Part shown: positions 44,006 to 48,796 of the stretch, one piece after another | How positions within the stretch are numbered: the first letter of the stretch is position 1 | Layout: each line of letters opens with the position of its first letter | Source of the DNA: Gammaproteobacteria bacterium | GTDB lineage: Bacteria; Pseudomonadota; Gammaproteobacteria; UBA6186; Azoamicaceae | Length of the DNA stretch: 48,796 nt | NCBI GenBank assembly: GCA_013288135.1 | Contig: JABDCL010000006.1 | Span: 36,716 to 85,511 of the forward strand | Direction of reading: 5' to 3' | Translations under genes and position numbers: made by a program | The notes under the pieces: generated by a model | The model's database searches: none | What the model was told of the DNA's origin: nothing | Seen by the model: only the letters and a program-made list of their open reading frames with translations

Positions 44006-45268
44006 TTAATCTTCTTTCAAAAAAGATGTCAAATAATATTCTGGTGTTATCAGTTTTCCCTTAACTCCTAATTCCTTTTCTGCCTCTTCTAAAGCCAATA
44101 TCTCTCGTTCCTGAGTATCTCGGTCACTTATATCCCAAGCAACTTGATAAAGATGCCATTTCCCTTTTCTATCTAAGCTTAAAAAATCAACTTCACGCCG
44201 TGACTCAGTTAAATAATAATGAATTTTATGACCCTTTCTTCTTAAATCCAAATAAATTAAATTTTCAAAATGATGCCCAATATTTTGAGTCATACCTAAA
44301 GTATATGCCCGAACAAGGCCAGTATCAATTGCATAAAACTTTTTGGGGTTGGTTTGAACTTTTCTCAGTGATTCAGAATAAAGTGGAACAGAAAAAACAA
44401 GATACGCATCTTCCATATACTCTAAATACTCATAGAGTGTTGTTTTCCCCACAGAAAATCCCTGACTTTTCAAATCATTGTAGAGTTTATTAACTGAAAA
44501 AAGGGATCCTGCATTCTTGATCAATAATTTTGCTAAATATCTTATTAAGGTTACATTAGTTATCCCATGTCGTTCGATAATATCACGCATGATCACAACT
44601 GAAACATAATCTTGTAAAATTTGAATCCGATCTTCAAATTCTAAAGCCGTTGTTTCCGGAAAACCACCTTCTTCTATATAGATTTTCAATTGTTCTTGAA
44701 ATTTATCAAGATCTTTTTTTCCTAAAATTCCCTCGGGTATAATGTCATGGTTTTTCGCCTGCAAATATTCATTGATATTAAAAGGCCAAATTTCAATTGC
44801 AATAGAACGACCCCGTAATGAAGTGGCGATTTCTTTACTTAAGAGTTTAGCTGATGAACCAGTTAGAAATATTTTAACTTTTTTAGTATCAAAAAATCTT
44901 CTAACTACAATAGGCCAATCTTCTACTAACTGTATTTCATCTAAAAAAAGATAACAAAGATGATTGTGATTTTCCGGATACAAACTATAAAAAGCTTCTA
45001 GCAAGGTACTTAATGTCTGACTCTTAGCTGGCAATAAACGCTCATCCTCAAAATTTATATAAAGAATTTTTGAAAGAGGCGTGGTCTTCATCAAATCTAA
45101 AATTGTTTGTAATACAAAGTAGGTCTTGCCAGTTCTTCTCATCCCCATCGCAACATTAATCTTATTAGGAACATTGCGGAAATGAACTTCTCGCTGAACC
45201 CCCGCCCCCATTAGAGTTTGGATTTTATCCTGAAACTCATCTCTTAATGTCTTAAACAACGAATCCAT
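44006..45268 (-). CDS. AAA ATPase with DUF4143 domain
   Basis: A 420-residue protein of the AAA_14 + DUF4143 class. Walker A is GMRRTGKTYFVLQ near residue 42, Walker B HLCYLFLDEIQLVEDW near 108, and sensor-like IFLTGSSAKLLSKEIATSLRGRS near 135. The C-terminal DUF4143 domain includes a winged-helix-like segment and LIYLDLRRKGHKIHYYLTESRREVDFL, resembling a PD-(D/E)xK nuclease fold. Function of this common family is unsettled. I choose the ATG at 45268 because AAGGAGGA lies 7 nt upstream; the open frame's earlier ATG (45286) overlaps that SD. Confidence 0.82.
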   Translation of the reverse strand: MDSLFKTLRDEFQDKIQTLMGAGVQREVHFRNVPNKINVAMGMRRTGKTYFVLQTILDLMKTTPLSKILYINFEDERLLPAKSQTLSTLLEAFYSLYPENHNHLCYLFLDEIQLVEDWPIVVRRFFDTKKVKIFLTGSSAKLLSKEIATSLRGRSIAIEIWPFNINEYLQAKNHDIIPEGILGKKDLDKFQEQLKIYIEEGGFPETTALEFEDRIQILQDYVSVVIMRDIIERHGITNVTLIRYLAKLLIKNAGSLFSVNKLYNDLKSQGFSVGKTTLYEYLEYMEDAYLVFSVPLYSESLRKVQTNPKKFYAIDTGLVRAYTLGMTQNIGHHFENLIYLDLRRKGHKIHYYLTESRREVDFLSLDRKGKWHLYQVAWDISDRDTQEREILALEEAEKELGVKGKLITPEYYLTSFLKED

Positions 45269-45283
45269 AAAACTGTCCTCCTT

Positions 45284-45317
45284 CATAAGGATAGTTTATG
45301 ACAAATCTTTCCTTATG
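45284..45317. promoter_or_regulatory. Inverted repeat upstream of the DUF4143 gene
   Basis: CATAAGGA (45284-45291) and TCCTTATG (45310-45317) are perfect 8-bp arms separated by 18 bp. The near arm overlaps the SD region of the ATPase gene. This could be an operator or a leader hairpin that sequesters the SD. Confidence 0.4.
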
Positions 45318-45590
45318 GATAGAGAAAGTTTTTAATTTAACCAAATTAATTAATTTTAAGAGGATTAACGTCAAAAACTGTACATTAGCACAGTTGTTTT
45401 GAATCAAATGAAGCAATAATTAATATTATGACGAGAAAATTTATTGTATATACACTTCGCGATTGAAACCTTGACGCCATTTGATTTGATCCTCTCTGAT
45501 TTAAAAAAGTATCGCATTAACCCCCCATAATAGGATAATAATATGTTTTAACAATTAATATCTAAAATACCCCTATAGGAAGGGGTTAAA

Positions 45591-45680
45591 ATGATTATAA
45601 ATGGTAATCAAAGATTCTCTCAGTATCAAAGGGGGGGACAAATTGTCCCCCCCTTACCAAAAACTCGAGTTATCCGCTAA
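45591..45680 (+). CDS. Possible 29-residue small protein
   Basis: The ATG at 45591 follows AGGAAGGGG at 6-nt spacing and gives MIINGNQRFSQYQRGGQIVP and then PLPKTRVIR and a TAA. The SD lies in a hairpin ACCCCT-ATAGGA-AGGGGT (45569-45586), which could control translation. Residues RGGQIVPPL are encoded by the 27-bp palindrome. With no homology this could be chance; the SD and hairpin are the only support. Confidence 0.25.
   Translation: MIINGNQRFSQYQRGGQIVPPLPKTRVIR
45629..45655. repeat. Perfect 27-bp G/C palindrome downstream of clpB
   Basis: AAGGGGGGGACAA (45629-45641), one central base and TTGTCCCCCCCTT (45643-45655) are exact inverted copies. It lies 66 bp past the clpB stop and may end clpB transcription, though no T-run follows on the clpB strand. 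It may be another palindromic repeat family, single copy here. Confidence 0.75.
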
Positions 45681-45721
45681 CACTTATCTGGAGGGCTCAA
45701 TAATGGGCTAAGATAATACAC

Positions 45722-48298
45722 CTACGCCCTCTTAAACTCAAATCCCCCCTCTTTCACAGCAACCTTTATCACATCCCCCGGCCCAAATTCACCCGATAGC
45801 AAAGCTTGTGCCAGCGGATTCTCAAGAGTTTGACGCACGGTGCGTTTCAGCGGTCTTGCGCCATAAACCGGATCGTATCCTGCTTCTGCCAGTTTATCTA
45901 AAGCGTCATTAGTAACCTTAATGTGTATATTTTGTGTTTTTAAACGCGACTCTAAATGTGCTAATTGGATATCGGTAATAAGACGAATTTGCTCTTTTCC
46001 TAAAGGAGAGAACATCACGATTTCATCAATGCGATTGATAAACTCAGGTCTAAAATGTTGGCTCACCGTTTCCATCACGGATTTTTTAATATCGCTATAA
46101 GGAACCTTGCCAGTTAATTCTTGAATCAAATGCGATCCCAAATTGGAGGTCATGACTATCACCGCATTGCGAAAATCAACCGTTCGCCCTTGACCATCGG
46201 TTAATCTACCATCATCCAACACTTGTAATAAAATGTTAAAAATATCAGGATGTGCTTTTTCAATTTCATCTAATAAAATCACGCTGTAAGGTCTTCGTCG
46301 AACAATTTCTGTTAAATATCCCCCTTCTTCATAGCCAACATACCCAGGAGGTGCCCCAATCAAACGAGCAACCGAATGTTTTTCCATAAATTCAGACATA
46401 TCGATTCTAACCATCGCATCTTCGGTATCAAACAAAAATGCTGCCAAGGCTTTACACACTTCTGTTTTACCAACGCCCGTGGGTCCTAAAAATAAGAAAG
46501 ATCCAACCGGACGATTGGGATCAGCAAGACCTGCGCGTGAACGTCGAACGGCATTGGCAACTGCCTGTAAGGCTTCAGTCTGACCCACCACTCGTTGACT
46601 TAAGGCTTCTTCAATCTTTAATAATTTTTCGCGCTCGCCTTCTAACATTTTGGAAACGGGGATGCCCGTCCATCGAGAAACCACCTCAGCAATTTCTTCT
46701 TCAGTGACTTTATTACGTAATAGTTTCGTTTCGTTGTTTCCTTCTGCTTTTGTTGCTGCAGCTAAGCGTTTTTCAAGTTCTGGGATACGGCCATATTGTA
46801 ATTCTGACATGCGCGCATAATTGCTGGCACGCATGGCGGTGCTTAATTCAAGTCTTGCTTTTTCCAGTTCTTCTTTAATATGTTGTGCCCCTTCTAAAGC
46901 GGCTTTTTCTGATTTCCAAATTTCTTCCATGGTTTGATATTCTTTTTCGATTTGTTGAATATCAGCTTGCAATTTTTCTAAACGTTTTTTAGAAGCTTGA
47001 TCAGTTTCATGTTTTAAAGCTTCTTGTTCAATCTTATATTGAATTAAACGACGTTCCAAACGATCCATTTCAACCGGTTTAGAATCAATTTCCATACGAA
47101 TAGAACTTGCCGCTTCATCGATTAAATCAATCGCTTTATCTGGTAATTGTCTATCGGTAATATAGCGATGTGAAAGGGTTGCTGCAGCCACAATAGCGGG
47201 ATCGGTAATTTCTACCCCATGATGTAATTCATAGCGTTCTTTAAGACCACGTAAAATTGCAATGGTATCCTCAACGCTTGGTTCATTAACCAGCACTTTT
47301 TGAAATCGTCGCTCTAAGGCTGCATCTTTTTCGATATATTGTCTATATTCATCCAAAGTGGTGGCACCCACACAATGCAACTCTCCTCTGGCTAAGGCCG
47401 GTTTTAACATGTTACTGGCATCCATCGAGCCTTCTGCTCTGCCGGCACCTACCATGGTATGTAATTCATCGATAAATAGAATAATCTCGCCTTCTTGTTT
47501 TGCCAAATCATGTAATACGGCTTTTAAGCGTTCCTCAAATTCCCCTCTAAACTTTGTGCCTGCAATTAAAGAACCCATATCTAAAGCGAGCACACGTTTA
47601 TTTTTTAATCCTTCTGGCACTTCAGCATTGGTGATCCGTTGTGCAAGTCCCTCAACGATGGCGGTTTTCCCAACACCGGGCTCACCAATAATGACAGGGT
47701 TATTTTTAGTGCGGCGTTGTAACACTTGAATAACACGACGAATTTCATCATCACGCCCAATAACCGGATCAAGCTTGCCCTGTTCAGCTCTTTTCGTGAT
47801 ATCAATGGTATATTTTTCTAGGGCTTTGCGATGTTCTTCTGCGTTGGGATCGTCTACCTTTTTTCCACCCCGAATGTCTTCAATTGCTTTTTCAACTTTT
47901 ACCTTATTAACTCCTGCTTTTTGTAATAAACGCCCTAAAGTGCTTTCGTCTTCTAGTGCAGCCAGAATAAATAATTCACTGGAAATATAACTGTCTTTTT
48001 TCTGCTGTGCATATTTATCAGCACGATTTAAAATGCGGATCAAATCATTGGAAATGTTAACATCTGCTTGACCACCAACAATTTTTGGTAATTGATCGAT
48101 TGCCGTTGTTAATTGAGATTTTACAGAAGGGATATCAATACCCATGCTCATAAACAAATGTTTAATAGAGCCTTCTTGTTCTAACAAGGCTTTCATCAGA
48201 TGAATGGGTTCAATCGCAGGATTATCGTTTCCCACTGCGAGTGATTGTGCTTCACCTAATGCATTTTGAAACTGATTCGTGAATTTATCCATCCGCAT
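45722..48298 (-). CDS. clpB: ClpB disaggregase chaperone
   Basis: ClpB is an AAA+ hexamer that dissolves protein aggregates with DnaK. It has 858 residues (E. coli 857). N-domain (1-145), NBD1 with Walker [10 protein letters not shown] near 206 and Walker [10 protein letters not shown], the coiled-coil M-domain (about 410-520), NBD2 with Walker [10 protein letters not shown] near 608 and Walker [11 protein letters not shown], and the C-terminal YGARPLKR. The IGF/ClpP-binding loop is absent, as expected for ClpB. The SD AGGTGG is 8 nt before the ATG. Upstream lies pgeF, as in E. coli. Confidence 0.97.
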   Translation of the reverse strand: MRMDKFTNQFQNALGEAQSLAVGNDNPAIEPIHLMKALLEQEGSIKHLFMSMGIDIPSVKSQLTTAIDQLPKIVGGQADVNISNDLIRILNRADKYAQQKKDSYISSELFILAALEDESTLGRLLQKAGVNKVKVEKAIEDIRGGKKVDDPNAEEHRKALEKYTIDITKRAEQGKLDPVIGRDDEIRRVIQVLQRRTKNNPVIIGEPGVGKTAIVEGLAQRITNAEVPEGLKNKRVLALDMGSLIAGTKFRGEFEERLKAVLHDLAKQEGEIILFIDELHTMVGAGRAEGSMDASNMLKPALARGELHCVGATTLDEYRQYIEKDAALERRFQKVLVNEPSVEDTIAILRGLKERYELHHGVEITDPAIVAAATLSHRYITDRQLPDKAIDLIDEAASSIRMEIDSKPVEMDRLERRLIQYKIEQEALKHETDQASKKRLEKLQADIQQIEKEYQTMEEIWKSEKAALEGAQHIKEELEKARLELSTAMRASNYARMSELQYGRIPELEKRLAAATKAEGNNETKLLRNKVTEEEIAEVVSRWTGIPVSKMLEGEREKLLKIEEALSQRVVGQTEALQAVANAVRRSRAGLADPNRPVGSFLFLGPTGVGKTEVCKALAAFLFDTEDAMVRIDMSEFMEKHSVARLIGAPPGYVGYEEGGYLTEIVRRRPYSVILLDEIEKAHPDIFNILLQVLDDGRLTDGQGRTVDFRNAVIVMTSNLGSHLIQELTGKVPYSDIKKSVMETVSQHFRPEFINRIDEIVMFSPLGKEQIRLITDIQLAHLESRLKTQNIHIKVTNDALDKLAEAGYDPVYGARPLKRTVRQTLENPLAQALLSGEFGPGDVIKVAVKEGGFEFKRA

Positions 48299-48358
48299 AA
48301 AATATCCACCTATTTGCTTAAAACACTTCTAAATTAAATTAAGATTAATTTAAAGATA

Positions 48359-48386
48359 ATATGGGGATTGAAGTTCAACAAATCAA
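48359..48386 (-). promoter_or_regulatory. Sigma-32-type heat shock promoter of clpB
   Basis: On the minus strand, TTGATT (48386-48381) is followed after 14 bp by CCCCATAT (48366-48359), matching the sigma-32 -10 (CCCCATnT) well and its -35 partly. It is 61 bp upstream of the clpB ATG, next to the pgeF stop, so clpB would have its own heat shock promoter. Confidence 0.6.
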
Positions 48387-48389
48387 TAG

Positions 48390-48796
48390 TTAAGGTTGTG
48401 ATAACCAAATTAATGTTGCCATACGGCCAGTTTTGCCTGTATTAGAAGATTGATGAGATGAACGACGAAAAGAGTAGAATCGATCTTTGTCGGCAAAGGT
48501 ACAAAAACCACCTCCAAATATTTGTGTAAGACCTAATGCTTTTAAACGCAGTGTGGCAAGTGCATAAAGATCCGCTTTCCAAGTTGTTTTACTATAAGGT
48601 TTAAATGCAGCTTCAGCACTTTCTCCAAAAGCCAGTAAAACATCCTTCCCTACTTCAAAAGCTTCAGGACCAATGGCTGGACCTAACCAGGCTATCAATG
48701 TCTCTGGCGGACACAATAAACGCTTGACTGACGCTTCAATAACACCGGCGGCAAGACCTCGCCAACCCGCATGAAGCGCTGCTATACGCGTTCCGG
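48390..48796 (-). CDS. pgeF: Partial peptidoglycan editing factor PgeF (YfiH/laccase domain)
   Basis: The frame is open from the right edge to a TAA at 48390 (about 134 residues). It contains ALHAGWRGLAAGVIEA near the edge, the hallmark zinc/active-site motif of the YfiH family, followed by WLGPAIGPEAFEVG, GGGFCTFADKDRFYSFRR and the terminal TGRMATLIWL. In E. coli PgeF prevents misincorporation of L-Ser in the stem peptide and is encoded just before clpB, the same order as here. The 5' end lies outside the window. Confidence 0.92.
   Translation of the reverse strand, partial: GTRIAALHAGWRGLAAGVIEASVKRLLCPPETLIAWLGPAIGPEAFEVGKDVLLAFGESAEAAFKPYSKTTWKADLYALATLRLKALGLTQIFGGGFCTFADKDRFYSFRRSSHQSSNTGKTGRMATLIWLSQP

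Larger units (their letters stand above)
45269..45721. other. 453-bp gap between the DUF4143 ATPase gene and clpB
   Basis: The gap contains an inverted repeat (45284-45317), a 29-codon frame (45591-45680) and a 27-bp palindrome (45629-45655). A single GATTGAAACC at 45461 resembles a CRISPR repeat end but has no second copy. No tRNA or other RNA gene is recognised. Most of 45320-45560 is AT-rich with nothing identifiable. Confidence 0.6.

Noticed and set aside
45461-45470. GATTGAAACC, like the end of many CRISPR repeats
   Set aside because: Only one copy; no regular repeats or spacers and no cas genes in the window.
47358-47729. 123-residue plus-strand frame opposite clpB
   Set aside because: Antisense shadow of ClpB NBD1 with no supporting signal.

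Overview
The window looks like chromosomal DNA from an AT-rich gammaproteobacterium. The evidence is the content and order of conserved blocks: mraZ-rsmH-ftsL-ftsI-murE-murF-mraY-murD-ftsW-murG-murC-murB, lptF/lptG divergent from pepA-valS, and pgeF-clpB. PepA, ValS, RF3 and MraY resemble the E. coli proteins closely. A DUF2608 protein, a large Sel1-repeat protein, a coiled-coil protein with a hydrophobic hairpin, and polyproline-linked tandem repeats suggest a host-associated Legionellales-type bacterium (Legionella/Coxiella/Berkiella-like). That placement is inference; no rRNA or other phylogenetic marker is present.

Layout, left to right. 1-709: a gene cut by the left edge (minus strand) encoding perfect 115-residue tandem repeats. 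890-3589: a secreted DUF2608 HAD-like protein and an ABC exporter. 3607-17355: a twelve-gene division and cell-wall (dcw) cluster on the minus strand, with its own sigma-70-type promoter and three MraZ boxes. It stops at murB, so ddl, ftsQ, ftsA and ftsZ are not adjacent. 17737-21009: an orphan ParA, IscA-like and IscS-like Fe-S genes, and trmJ. 21030-22845: an EamA transporter and a SuhB-like phosphatase. 22978-23947: a GNAT/DUF1778 toxin-antitoxin pair. 24191-27133: the Sel1-repeat protein. 27227-34826: a methyltransferase, lptG, lptF, pepA and valS. 34848-36565: hipBA with an array of palindromic operators. 36591-41095: wbpL-like, wbpM-like and prfC. 41486-43867: the coiled-coil protein. 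44006-45268: a DUF4143 ATPase. 45722-48796: clpB and a pgeF gene cut by the right edge.

The most unusual feature is dispersed palindromic repeats that lie inside or at the ends of reading frames. I see at least four families: A, CCCCACTTTGAAAAAGGGG-type; B, GGCCGG...CCGGCC-type; D, GGTGTCAAATCTTGACATTG-type; and E, GGTGTCTGACACC. In-frame copies supply internal segments of MurE and the C-terminal tails of MurC, MurB, FtsW, ParA and the methyltransferase. They also supply the first residues of the ABC exporter and a possible N-terminal extension of MurG. A related but separate palindrome supplies the tail of ValS, and MurD may carry another. This resembles the behaviour of Rickettsia palindromic elements (RPEs), but the sequences differ from any family I can name.

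How the genes work together: the dcw block makes and polymerises peptidoglycan precursors and sets the septum. WbpL/WbpM-like enzymes start O-antigen or glycan synthesis, and LptF/LptG help export LPS. hipBA and GNAT/DUF1778 are two autoregulated toxin-antitoxin type modules. ClpB, RF3, ValS, PepA, TrmJ and IscS/IscA are housekeeping. The repeat protein, the Sel1 protein and the coiled-coil protein are the best candidates for host-directed functions. I found no tRNA, rRNA, CRISPR array, IS transposase or prophage genes.
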